From DATGMB01 sp035293845 (GTDB lineage: Bacteria > Acidobacteriota > Terriglobia > Bryobacterales > Bryobacteraceae), in contig DATGMB010000298.1 of the NCBI GenBank assembly GCA_035293845.1, positions 1-11,428 on the forward strand: 11,428 nt of DNA, read 5' to 3'. Positions within the stretch are counted from its first letter, which is position 1. Each line of letters opens with the position of its first letter. Position numbers and translations under genes: made by a program. The notes below the pieces were generated by a model. That model was not told the origin of the DNA. It saw only the letters and a program-made list of their open reading frames with translations, and ran no database searches. This document shows positions 1-8,754 of this stretch, one piece after another.

Positions 1-1214
1 TGCAGATGCACCGTGCCGCCGGCGTTCACCACAGCGACCTCCGTGCCTTCCGCGCGAACGATCAGCGCGTCGCTCGGGATGCGCAGCGGGGCGTTGGCCC
101 TGGCGTCGCTCAGGTCGACGCGGGCGTACATGCCGGGGAGCAGGGCGCCATCGGGATTCGGCACGCGAACCTCGACGAGCAGCGTGCGGCTGGCGGGGTC
201 GAGCGCGTTGGCGGTGCGGGCGACCGTGCCGGCGAACTGGCGGCCGGGGAGGTTCGAAACCGTCAGGCGCGCCGGCTGGCCGGCGTGCACGTCGCTCGCC
301 TCGGCCTGCGGCACGTTGAGATAAGTGCGGAGGGTCGAGATTTGGGCGATGCGGAACAGCAGCGTGCTGCCGGCATTCACCAGCGCGCCGGTGTCCACGT
401 TGCGCAGTGTGATGACGCCATCGAAGGGCGCCTTGACCTCGCGGTAGCCTTGCAGCGTATTCAACCGGGCGACGTTTGCTTCCGCGGCGGCGACGTTGCC
501 CCGCGCCACGGCGAGCGCCTTTTCGAGGGACTTGGTCGTGGCCGAGGCGGAGCGGTACTCGGACTGGTAGCGGTCGTTCTCCTGCTTGGAAACCGCGCCC
601 CTGGCGAGCAGGGCGGCCCAGCGCACGGCGGTCACTCTGGCGAGGTCCTCATCCGCCTGGCCGCGCTGGTAATTGGCCGAAGCCTGGTCGACCGCGGCCT
701 GCGCCTGTTCGAGCGCGGCGCGGGCCTGCCGCAACTGGTCGTCGAGCTCGGGCGCTTCAATGGCCGCCAGGAGCTGGCCGGCCCGGACGTGATCGCCGAT
801 GTCCACCATGCGGCGCGCCAGGTAGCCGTCCGCGCGCGCCAGGATCGGCGCTTCGGTGATGGCCTCGATATTTCCGGGAAGCTCGATCACGCTGCGATCG
901 CGCGAGCGCCGCACTTCCACGACTTCCGCGCGCGGCAAGGCCTGTTGGGTTTCGCGCGCTTCGGCGGTAATCAGCTTCTGCCGTTCGACGAGCGGGCGAT
1001 ATCCCGCGAGGAACGCAATGGCGGCCAACACGACGAGGAACAGGAAGATGGCCCAGATGGCTGTCGCGGAGGGGCGCCACGCTTTGTGCGGCAGGGCGGC
1101 ATGGCCTGCGCCGTTGCTGGCGGCTTTGAGTGCCTCGATCTGCCGCTTCAATTCCTGGTTTTCGCGGAGCAGATCGGAAACTCCGGGCTGGTCCGGTCCG
1201 GTTTGGGGCATCAT
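1..1214 (-). CDS. RND efflux periplasmic adaptor (membrane fusion protein), 3'-truncated by window edge
   Basis: This is the HlyD/AcrA-type adaptor that would bridge the RND pump encoded just upstream to an outer-membrane channel. Translating the minus strand from the tandem ATG ATG at 1214-1209 gives about 404 codons with no stop before the left edge, so the C-terminus is missing. Seen in order: a short cytosolic N-terminus with a heptad-like helix (residues about 14-32, DLLRENQELKRQIEALKAA), one membrane anchor (about 51-70), a first lipoyl half (about 110-156), an alpha-helical hairpin rich in Ala, Gln and Glu (about 157-255), the second lipoyl half with the family motif VKAPFDGVIT (260-269), then beta-barrel sequence with a conserved LLPGMYARV near the edge. 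The ATG overlaps the pump stop codon (ATGA), implying translational coupling. Either of the two ATGs could be the start. The anchor replaces the lipoprotein signal that many adaptors carry. The substrate cannot be read from the sequence. Confidence 0.93.
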   Translation of the reverse strand, partial: MMPQTGPDQPGVSDLLRENQELKRQIEALKAASNGAGHAALPHKAWRPSATAIWAIFLFLVVLAAIAFLAGYRPLVERQKLITAEARETQQALPRAEVVEVRRSRDRSVIELPGNIEAITEAPILARADGYLARRMVDIGDHVRAGQLLAAIEAPELDDQLRQARAALEQAQAAVDQASANYQRGQADEDLARVTAVRWAALLARGAVSKQENDRYQSEYRSASATTKSLEKALAVARGNVAAAEANVARLNTLQGYREVKAPFDGVITLRNVDTGALVNAGSTLLFRIAQISTLRTYLNVPQAEASDVHAGQPARLTVSNLPGRQFAGTVARTANALDPASRTLLVEVRVPNPDGALLPGMYARVDLSDARANAPLRIPSDALIVRAEGTEVAVVNAGGTVHL

Positions 1215-4200
1215 CGCGCGGTCCGTTCTTCCAGTCTACGCTGGTGATCCACCGGCGGGTTGGTCCGGAGGTACGAGTACACGATCGGCACGACAAACAG
1301 CGTGGTCACGGTGGCGAACACCAGCCCGCCGATCACGGCGCGGCCGAGCGGCGCATTTTGCTCGCCGCCTTCGCCCATGCCGAGCGCCATCGGGATCATG
1401 CCCAGGATCATCGCCGTTGCGGTCATCAGCACGGGCCGCACGCGGGCGTGGCCGGCCGCGAGCATCGCTTCGGTGGCCGAGGGGATGCGTTCGCGCTCAT
1501 CATTGGCAAACGTGACGATCAGGATGCTATTGGCCGTGGCGACGCCGATGCACATCATCGCGCCCATCAGCGACGGCACGCTGAGCGAGGTTCCGGTGAG
1601 GAACAGCATCCACAGGATGCCGGCGGTGGCGCCGGGCAGCGCCATGAGAATGATGAACGGGTCGAGCCATGACTGGAAGTTAACGGTCATCAGAAGGTAG
1701 ACCAGCACCACCGCGAACACCAGTCCGAGGCCGAGCCGGAAGAAGGACGATTGCATCGTGGCGACTTGCCCGCGGAGGGTGAACGACGTGCCGCGCGGCA
1801 GATGCGGCTCCTCTTCGCGCATGAGCTTCAGGACTTCCGCGCCGATGCCGCCCAAATCGCGCCGGTCCACGTTGGCGAAGACGTCGAACACCGGCCAGAC
1901 GTTGTAATGGTTGATGATGACAGGCATGTAGGAGCGGTGCACCGAAGCCAGGTTGGCGAGCAACTGCGTGCCGCCCGCGGCCGCGCCGGGATTGCCGTAT
2001 GCCTGCGTGTTGCCGCTCGGGGATGCGCCGATCGACGCCGGACCGGCGGCCGCGGCGCCGGCGAGCGAGCCCGGCGTGATAGTGTTGACCGCGCTGCTCG
2101 CGGCCGAGATCGGTGTGCGGAGCAGGGCATCGAGCGAATCGATGCGGTACTGCGGCGTCTGCACGCCGACGTTGTAGTTCACGCCGTTGGTCCAGTTCAG
2201 CCAGAAGTTCGGCGCCACCGTGCCGCTGCCGCTGAGCGAGATCAGCATGCTGCTGGTGACGTCGCGCTGCGTGAGTCCCATTTCGGAGGCCTTGGCGCGG
2301 TCGATATCGAGACGGATCACGGGCTGATCGGCGACCTGATGCACGTGCACATCGGCCGCGCCGGGAATGGCGGCGATGCGGCGGGCCATCTTTTGCGCGA
2401 TGGCGTAATTGGCGTCGGCGTTGCGGCCGACGACCTGCAGGTCGATGGGCGCCGGCAGACCGAAGTTGAGGATCTGGCTGGTGATGTTCGCGGGCTGGAA
2501 GAAGAAGGTCATGTCCGGGAAGCGCTCGCGCAGGCGCTTGCGGAGGAGGACTTCGTAGTCGCGCGTGGGACCGTGGTGCTCCTTATTGAGCGAAATGAGG
2601 ATCTCGCCATCGGCGGCGGAGATGGTCGGGATATCGCCCTGGGCGATGGCGGGCCAACTGTTCGGGATGCCGATGTTATCGATCAGCATCTCGATTTCAT
2701 TGGGCGGGATTACGGAGCGGATTTCGTGCTCGAGGGCAGCGAAGCGGACTTCGGTCTCTTCGATGCGCGTCCCGGCGGGCCCGCGCGCGTGCAGGCGCAT
2801 CTGGCCGGAATCGACGGCCGGGAAAAAGTCCTCGCCGACCAGCAGCGCGAGACCGAGCGAAGCGGCGAAGAACGTGCCGAAGGCGACGAGCGTGCGGCCG
2901 CGATGGCGCAAGGCCCAATCGAGCAGCCCGACGTAACGGTAGCGAAGCTCTTCGAAAGCATGGTTGAAGAGCTCATGGCCGCGGTGAAAGATGCTCCGGC
3001 GGTGGCCGTTGCCGGAGACCTCCGATGCGAGCAGGTACGCCATCATGGTCGGGACCAGCGTGCGGGAAAGCAGATAGGACGCGAGCATCGCGAACACCAC
3101 CGCCATGGCGAGAGGCGTGAACAGGTAGCGCGCGGTTCCGGTGAGCAGCAGCACCGGCACGAAAACGATGCAGATGGAGAGAGTGGCGACGAAGGTCGGG
3201 ACCGCGATCTGCGAGGCGCCATCCAGCACGGCCGTGAGGATCGGTTTGCCCATGGCGAAATTGCGGTGGGTGTTTTCGATTTCGACGGTGGCGTCGTCTA
3301 CGAGTATTCCGACCGCCAGCGCGAGACCCCCGAGGGTCATCACGTTGATGGTTTCGCCGAGCAGGCTGAGCACGCAGAGCGAGGTGAGGATCGAAAGCGG
3401 AATGGAGATGCAGACGATCAGAGTGCTGCGCCAGCTTCCCAGGAAGAGGAGGATCATCAGGCCGGTGAGGCCGGCGGCGATCAGGGCCTCGCGCAGCACG
3501 CCCTGAATCGAGGCACGCACGAAAACGGATTGATCCGCCAGCGCCGTGACCTTCAGCTCCGGAGGAACGTTGGCGAGGATGCGCGGCAGTTCGGCTTTGA
3601 CGGCATTGACGATGCCGAGCGTGGACGCCTTGCCGTTGCGCGTGATGGTGATGAGCACGCCGCGCGAGCCGTTGGTGCGCACGATATTGTTCTGGACGTT
3701 GAAGCCGTCGCGCACCTGGGCGACATCCTTGATATATACATTCGCGCCGTTGACCGTCTTGATCGGCAGATCGTTGAGCGCGTGCCAATCGGTCGGGCTG
3801 CTGCTGACCTGAACCTGGTATTCGGTGCCGCCGAGCTTGGCGGTGCCGGCGGGGAGAATCAGGTTTTGCAGGTTGAGGGCGTTGGAGACATCGATGGGGG
3901 CGAGCCCCTTGGCATAGAGCTCATCGAGGTTGAGATCCACCATGATGGCCCGCTGCTTTCCGCCGAACGGGTAGGAGACGGAGGCGCCCTGCACGGTGCC
4001 GAGCGGCGTGCGGATGAAGTTGTTGCCGATGTCGAAGATCTCCTGCTCGCGGAGGGTCTTGCTGGAGAGTCCGAGCTGGAGGATCGGCACGCTCGAAGCG
4101 TCGTACTTCAGGATGTTCGCCGGGAACATGCCGGGCGGCATCTGGCGCAGCGCCGTGTTCATCGTGGCGGTGGTCTGCGCCACCGCCATATCGATCTTGA

Positions 4201-4498
4201 CGTTCGGATGGAAGTAAATTTTGACGACGGCGTAGCCCGAATAGGATTGCGATTCGATGTGCTCGATGTCGTTGACGTTGGAGGTGAGGCTGCGCTCGAA
4301 GCCGGTCACCACGCGCTTTTCCATCTCTTCGGGCGAGAGGCCGGAGTACACCCAGAGCACGCTGACCACGGGGATATCGATGTAGGGGAAGATATCCACC
4401 GGCATGGTGCTTATGGCTGCCCCGCCGAGGATGGCGATGAGGATGGCCATCACGACGAAGGTGTAAGGGCGGCCGAGGGCGAGGCGGACAATCCACAT
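1211..4498 (-). CDS. RND superfamily efflux pump, inner-membrane permease (AcrB/HAE1-like)
   Basis: A 1095-residue proton-driven resistance-nodulation-division pump. Layout is classic: TM1 (about 13-31), first periplasmic porter/docking loop, TM2-6 (about 336-488), TM7 (about 535-556), second periplasmic loop, TM8-12 (about 919-1076). The TM4 proton-relay pair is present as ILVDDATVEIEN (D401, D402). At the TM10 site where E. coli AcrB has its essential lysine (GLSAKNAIL), this protein reads GVATANSIL, so the lysine is Ala989. The N-terminus (MWIVRLALGRPYTF) fits a full-length start at the ATG at 4498, but no good Shine-Dalgarno lies before it. An Ala/Gly/Ser/Pro-rich segment of about 45-50 residues (about 796-848) interrupts the second periplasmic loop and looks like an insertion. 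The adaptor gene follows with a 4-bp overlap. It probably exports hydrophobic compounds; heavy-metal specificity is not supported, and substrates are unknown. Confidence 0.95.
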   Translation of the reverse strand: MWIVRLALGRPYTFVVMAILIAILGGAAISTMPVDIFPYIDIPVVSVLWVYSGLSPEEMEKRVVTGFERSLTSNVNDIEHIESQSYSGYAVVKIYFHPNVKIDMAVAQTTATMNTALRQMPPGMFPANILKYDASSVPILQLGLSSKTLREQEIFDIGNNFIRTPLGTVQGASVSYPFGGKQRAIMVDLNLDELYAKGLAPIDVSNALNLQNLILPAGTAKLGGTEYQVQVSSSPTDWHALNDLPIKTVNGANVYIKDVAQVRDGFNVQNNIVRTNGSRGVLITITRNGKASTLGIVNAVKAELPRILANVPPELKVTALADQSVFVRASIQGVLREALIAAGLTGLMILLFLGSWRSTLIVCISIPLSILTSLCVLSLLGETINVMTLGGLALAVGILVDDATVEIENTHRNFAMGKPILTAVLDGASQIAVPTFVATLSICIVFVPVLLLTGTARYLFTPLAMAVVFAMLASYLLSRTLVPTMMAYLLASEVSGNGHRRSIFHRGHELFNHAFEELRYRYVGLLDWALRHRGRTLVAFGTFFAASLGLALLVGEDFFPAVDSGQMRLHARGPAGTRIEETEVRFAALEHEIRSVIPPNEIEMLIDNIGIPNSWPAIAQGDIPTISAADGEILISLNKEHHGPTRDYEVLLRKRLRERFPDMTFFFQPANITSQILNFGLPAPIDLQVVGRNADANYAIAQKMARRIAAIPGAADVHVHQVADQPVIRLDIDRAKASEMGLTQRDVTSSMLISLSGSGTVAPNFWLNWTNGVNYNVGVQTPQYRIDSLDALLRTPISAASSAVNTITPGSLAGAAAAGPASIGASPSGNTQAYGNPGAAAGGTQLLANLASVHRSYMPVIINHYNVWPVFDVFANVDRRDLGGIGAEVLKLMREEEPHLPRGTSFTLRGQVATMQSSFFRLGLGLVFAVVLVYLLMTVNFQSWLDPFIILMALPGATAGILWMLFLTGTSLSVPSLMGAMMCIGVATANSILIVTFANDERERIPSATEAMLAAGHARVRPVLMTATAMILGMIPMALGMGEGGEQNAPLGRAVIGGLVFATVTTLFVVPIVYSYLRTNPPVDHQRRLEERTAR
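1955..2113 (-). other. Low-complexity Ala/Gly/Ser/Pro-rich insertion in the RND pump
   Basis: Residues about 796-848 of the pump are almost entirely Ala, Gly, Ser, Thr, Pro, Asn and Gln, and sit between conserved-looking porter sequence (LDALLRTPI) and (QLLANLASV). From memory of the family, relatives pass between these blocks with a short linker, so this looks like a disordered loop inserted on the periplasmic face. It is in frame and the flanking sequence remains normal, so the gene is not broken. Confidence 0.6.
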
Positions 4499-4531
4499 AA
4501 GAGGGTGGTCTGAAGAGAACTATGGTATCGC

Positions 4532-4549
4532 GGGTAGGGTGGGTATGGG
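4532..4549 (+). promoter_or_regulatory. Potential G-quadruplex with short loops
   Basis: The plus strand reads GGG-TA-GGG-T-GGG-TAT-GGG: four runs of three G with loops of 2, 1 and 3 nt. Motifs with such short loops are generally among the more stable, parallel quadruplexes. It lies 34-51 nt upstream of the pump start codon. The G-rich strand is the template strand for the pump transcript, so any structure would act at DNA level or on the polymerase, not in the pump mRNA. Confidence 0.5.
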
Positions 4550-4601
4550 CGGCATCGGGACGTGTCTGGCATCGCAGAGGTAATGGTCGAGGGCTCGGCG
4601 T

Positions 4602-4618
4602 GGTAAGATATTCTTACC
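4602..4618. promoter_or_regulatory. Perfect inverted repeat abutting the vapB start, probable VapBC autoregulatory operator
   Basis: GGTAAGA-TAT-TCTTACC is a perfect 7-bp inverted repeat with a 3-nt centre. It ends exactly one base before the GTG start of the antitoxin. Antitoxins of the AbrB/VapB type are known to bind palindromes over their own promoter, alone or in complex with toxin. A TATTCT that could be the -10 element lies inside the repeat, so a bound complex would block transcription directly. Confidence 0.6.
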
Positions 4619-4876
4619 GTGCAAACCCGCATCTCCAGCAAGGGGCAGGTCGTCCTGCCTGGCCCGATCCGGCGAAAACTGGGACTTCGCGCCGGAGACT
4701 CGCTCGATGCTCGAGTGAAGGACGGAAACATCGTCCTTGTTCCCCAACAGGGGCGGCGTGCGAAGTCCGCAATCGGGCGCGATGCCATTACGGGTCTGCC
4801 AGTCCTTACCGCCGGCCCGGGAGCTCCGCGACTGAGCAGCGAACAGGTGCGTGAAATTCTCTCCAACTTCCCGTGA
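4619..4876 (+). CDS. vapB: VapB-type antitoxin, AbrB/SpoVT swapped-hairpin DNA-binding domain
   Basis: An 85-residue antitoxin. Its N-terminal half carries the AbrB-fold signature SSKGQVVLPGPIRRKLGLR (about 6-24) followed by GDSLDA and a beta strand IVLVPQ, the usual dimeric DNA-binding module. The C-terminal half (about 45-85), ending in LSSEQVREILSNF, would be the flexible tail that occupies the toxin groove. The start is GTG at 4619; it gives the canonical N-terminus of the family (MQTRISSKG), whereas there is no in-frame ATG nearby and no Shine-Dalgarno, so a leaderless mRNA is likely. The stop TGA overlaps the toxin start as GTGA, giving the expected antitoxin-first coupling. Assignment as the antitoxin partner rests on both family signature and context. 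A perfect inverted repeat directly upstream suggests autoregulation. Confidence 0.9.
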   Translation: MQTRISSKGQVVLPGPIRRKLGLRAGDSLDARVKDGNIVLVPQQGRRAKSAIGRDAITGLPVLTAGPGAPRLSSEQVREILSNFP

Positions 4877-5277
4877 GATATCTTCTGGATGTGAACGCGC
4901 TGGTGGCGCTGGGCTTTCTCGAACACGAGTTTCATGAGCGCGTAGCCTCCTGGGTGCTCCGTCTCGGCAAGGGAACACCCTACCAAATACTCACTTGCGC
5001 AATCACGGAATTGGGTTTCGTCCGCGTCCTGTCGCAGGCTCCGCAGTACGGGTTAACGGTCGCTCAAGCGAGAACGCTTCTGGCGAGTTTAAAGCGGCAG
5101 CGCGCCGTGCCTTTCGAATTTATCGCCGACGATCACGATATCTCCCGGCTCCCGGTGTGGGTGAAAACGCCGCGGCAAACCACCGACGGCCACCTTGCGG
5201 AGCTGGCGCGAGCGCACGGTTGCAAGCTCGCGACGCTGGACGAACGAATCCCATCAACCTTCGTCATCCCGGCTTAG
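4873..5277 (+). CDS. vapC: VapC-type PIN-domain ribonuclease toxin
   Basis: A 134-residue PIN-domain protein, expected to be a magnesium-dependent RNase that cleaves RNA when released from the antitoxin. The acidic tetrad is visible: D6 in YLLDVNAL, E46 in AITELGFVRVL, D105 in TTDGHLAELA, and D123 in ATLDERI. The length is typical for VapC. The start is GTG at 4873, overlapping the antitoxin stop by 4 bp; it places the first catalytic Asp at residue 6, as usual in this family. Its base composition is somewhat lower in GC than the neighbours: I count 67 G+C in the 120 bases 4981-5100 (56%), against 44 of 60 (73%) at 8641-8700, which could reflect transfer. The RNA target cannot be told from the sequence. 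Confidence 0.92.
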   Translation: MRYLLDVNALVALGFLEHEFHERVASWVLRLGKGTPYQILTCAITELGFVRVLSQAPQYGLTVAQARTLLASLKRQRAVPFEFIADDHDISRLPVWVKTPRQTTDGHLAELARAHGCKLATLDERIPSTFVIPA

Positions 5278-5296
5278 CCGGTTCGACTCGCGAGTC
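5269..5296. terminator. Two small inverted repeats between convergent genes, possible weak terminators
   Basis: CCGGC-TTA-GCCGG (5269-5281) overlaps the vapC stop codon, and GACTCGCGAGTC (5285-5296) is a perfect 12-bp palindrome 3 nt further on. Both lie where vapC and the small secreted-protein gene converge, a natural place for terminators serving both strands. Neither is followed by a clear run of T on either strand, so they are not classical intrinsic terminators. Confidence 0.35.
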
Positions 5297-5321
5297 ACAG
5301 CCAGGGCCGGCAGCCTAGCCC

Positions 5322-5744
5322 TTACTGCTTCGCCGGCGCGGCGCCGCAGTCGAAGGTGCCCGCCGCCTTTCCGTCGTTCAGCGCAAAGGCGCCCGACTTG
5401 CCGTCGGCGGCAACGGTCACGGTTCCGAGGCCGATGTAATTGTCCTCCAGCGCGGTCTTGCCGAGATAGACCGCGATGATCTCGTTGGCGTATTTGCCTG
5501 GGCCGGTGAATTTCGCCTTATTGGCGTGCATCTGATCGGCTGCGAACGCGCCGGGGCCGATCGTCAACGCCAGCGTTGGAAGAGCCGGGTTGGGGCCGAT
5601 ATTCACGCCGAGCGTGCCGTCCGCCTTCAACTGGCATCCACCGCCCGTTACGGTGAGAGTTTTCGGCTTCTGAATCGTGGCCGTCGGCTGTGCGGCCGAT
5701 GCGAGCGCGGCGGCTGCCGCGGTCAGGATCGCGTAGCGGAGCAT
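5322..5744 (-). CDS. Small secreted protein of unknown function
   Basis: A 140-residue protein that I do not recognise. The first 18 residues or so (MLRYAILTAAAAALASA) form a clear Sec-type signal peptide with a likely cleavage after ASA, so it should be exported to the periplasm or beyond. The mature part is rich in Gly, Ala, Thr and Val, predicted mostly beta, with only two cysteines (C37 in GGGCQLK and C133 in TFDCGAAP), which could form a disulfide joining the two ends. The cysteine is not in a lipobox position. It starts 9 nt after the dehydratase stop on the same strand, so it may be the last gene of that operon, yet no good Shine-Dalgarno is visible before its ATG. The signal peptide and amino-acid composition support a real gene. 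Confidence 0.8.
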   Translation of the reverse strand: MLRYAILTAAAAALASAAQPTATIQKPKTLTVTGGGCQLKADGTLGVNIGPNPALPTLALTIGPGAFAADQMHANKAKFTGPGKYANEIIAVYLGKTALEDNYIGLGTVTVAADGKSGAFALNDGKAAGTFDCGAAPAKQ

Positions 5745-5753
5745 GACGCTATT

Positions 5754-7487
<1,734 letters not shown>

Positions 7488-7488
7488 G

Positions 7489-8754
7489 TCAACTCCTTGG
7501 CCCCCGCCACAAACTCGCGGCCGGGCCGAGCGCCTCTTCGATGCGCAGCGCTTCGTTCCACTTTGCCATGCGCTCGGAGCGAGCGAAAGAGCCGACTTTC
7601 AGTTGCGCGGCTTTCCAGCCTATGGCCAGGTGAACGATGCTGACGTCCTCGGTTTCGCCCGAGCGCGCGGAGAGGATCGCGCCGAGGCCGTGGGCCCGCG
7701 CAGCGTCGAAAGCGGAGCGCGTCTCCGTGACGGTGCCGGCCTGGTTGGGCTTGATGAGCGCCGCGGTGCAGGCCCGCTCCTCCGCCGCCCGGCGGATGCG
7801 CGCGGCATCGGTGGCCAGCAGGTCGTCGCCGATCACCTGCACTCTGGCGCCGAATGTGGCGGTGAAGCGGCGGAAGCCCGCAATGTCATCTTCAGCGAAC
7901 GGGTCTTCGATGGCGGCGATGGGGTACCGCTCGATCCAGCGGCCGAGGAGTTCGATGAGCCCGTCGCTGTCCAGAACCCTGCCGTCGCGCGCGAGGCGGT
8001 ATTCTCCGGCGCGGCCGAATTGGGAGGCGGCAATATCGAGCGAGAAGGCGGCGTCCTCGCCGGGGACGAGTCCGGCGGATTCGATGGCGCGCAGCAGCGC
8101 ATCGAGCGCCTGCTCGTTGGAATCGAACGCGGGCCACCAGCCGCCCTCGTCGGCCACGCCTTGCAGCAGGCCGCGCTCCGCCATGTGGCGGCCGGCCGCG
8201 TGATAAATCGCGGCGGTGCGGTCGAGCGCCTCGGCGAAGGAGGCGGCTCCCGGGCACACGACCATCAAATCCTGAATATCGATGCGGCGCGCGGCGTGCG
8301 CTCCGCCTCCGAAGATCTGGATCTCGGGCAGCGGGAGTTGCGCGGCGTCCGGCGCGAGGTATCGCCAGAGCGGCAGCCGGCATGCTGCCGCGGCGGCGTG
8401 CAGAGCGGCGAGCGAGACCGCGATCGTGGCGTTGCCGCCGAGGCGCGTTTTGCGCGGCGTGGAGTCGAGCGCGAGCAGCACGCCGTCGACGGCCTCCTGA
8501 TCCGCGGCATCCGCGCCGGCCAGCGCGGGCGCGATCCGCTTAGTAATGTTCGCGACCGCCTGCCGGACGTCGAAGCCATCGGCATCGCGCAAATCGAGCG
8601 CTTCGGCGGAGGCCGTCGACGCTCCCGCGGGCGCGATGGCGCGTCCCGTGGCGCCGGATTCCAGCTCGACTTCGGCTTCGACTGTCGGGCGGCCGCGCGA
8701 ATCCCAGACGCGGCGCGCGCGGACCGTGCGAATGCGAGTGCCGGCCGTGCTCAC
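7489..8754 (-). CDS. Enolase paralogue with altered active site
   Basis: A 421-residue enolase-subgroup protein; E. coli enolase has 432. Matching landmarks: WDSRGRPTVEAEVELESG (18-34, compare DSRGNPTVE), mobile loop PAGASTASAEALDLRD (42-57, S46 as Mg ligand), GGGAHAARRIDIQD (149-162, H153), GVADEGG (E203), metal ligands D240 (SLDIAAS), E283 (AIEDPF) and D310 (IGDDL), general base K335 (ALIKPNQ), and K386 (AQLKVGS). At the invariant SHRSGETED the protein reads SARSGETED, so the active-site histidine (E. coli His369) is Ala363, and the glutamate of DIQEF is Asp162. These changes make ordinary 2-phosphoglycerate dehydration doubtful. The GTG at 8752-8754 was chosen because it overlaps the kinase stop as GTGA and gives the normal enolase N-terminus; the frame is open further upstream, but only as a shadow of the kinase gene. 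The dehydratase follows after 1 nt. Confidence 0.9.
   Translation of the reverse strand: MSTAGTRIRTVRARRVWDSRGRPTVEAEVELESGATGRAIAPAGASTASAEALDLRDADGFDVRQAVANITKRIAPALAGADAADQEAVDGVLLALDSTPRKTRLGGNATIAVSLAALHAAAAACRLPLWRYLAPDAAQLPLPEIQIFGGGAHAARRIDIQDLMVVCPGAASFAEALDRTAAIYHAAGRHMAERGLLQGVADEGGWWPAFDSNEQALDALLRAIESAGLVPGEDAAFSLDIAASQFGRAGEYRLARDGRVLDSDGLIELLGRWIERYPIAAIEDPFAEDDIAGFRRFTATFGARVQVIGDDLLATDAARIRRAAEERACTAALIKPNQAGTVTETRSAFDAARAHGLGAILSARSGETEDVSIVHLAIGWKAAQLKVGSFARSERMAKWNEALRIEEALGPAASLWRGPRS

Larger units (their letters stand above)
4499..4618. promoter_or_regulatory. Divergent control region between RND efflux operon and vapBC
   Basis: These 120 bases separate the minus-strand pump gene from the plus-strand antitoxin gene, so both promoters should lie here. 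No strong -35/-10 pair is obvious for the pump, and no Shine-Dalgarno precedes its ATG. For vapB, TATTCT (4609-4614) is a plausible -10 element ending 4 nt before the GTG, which would give an essentially leaderless transcript; the matching -35 is poor. The region also contains a G-quadruplex motif (4532-4549) and an inverted repeat (4602-4618), listed separately. No local repressor gene of TetR or MarR type is visible in the window. Confidence 0.5.

Noticed and set aside
6..1247. A 413-codon plus-strand open frame at the left edge
   Set aside because: The minus strand here encodes a convincing adaptor protein that simply runs off the window, so the plus-strand frame is a shadow.
1751..4513. 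A 920-codon open frame on the plus strand opposite the pump gene
   Set aside because: It is an antisense shadow of the GC-rich pump gene: composition is His/Arg/Asp/Gly-rich with no domain, while the opposite strand encodes a full RND protein.
5278..5300. GGTTCGACTC resembling a tRNA T-loop, a possible tRNA remnant or att site after vapC
   Set aside because: The flanking bases do not form a T-stem and no acceptor, anticodon arm or CCA is present; it is better explained as part of two small inverted repeats.
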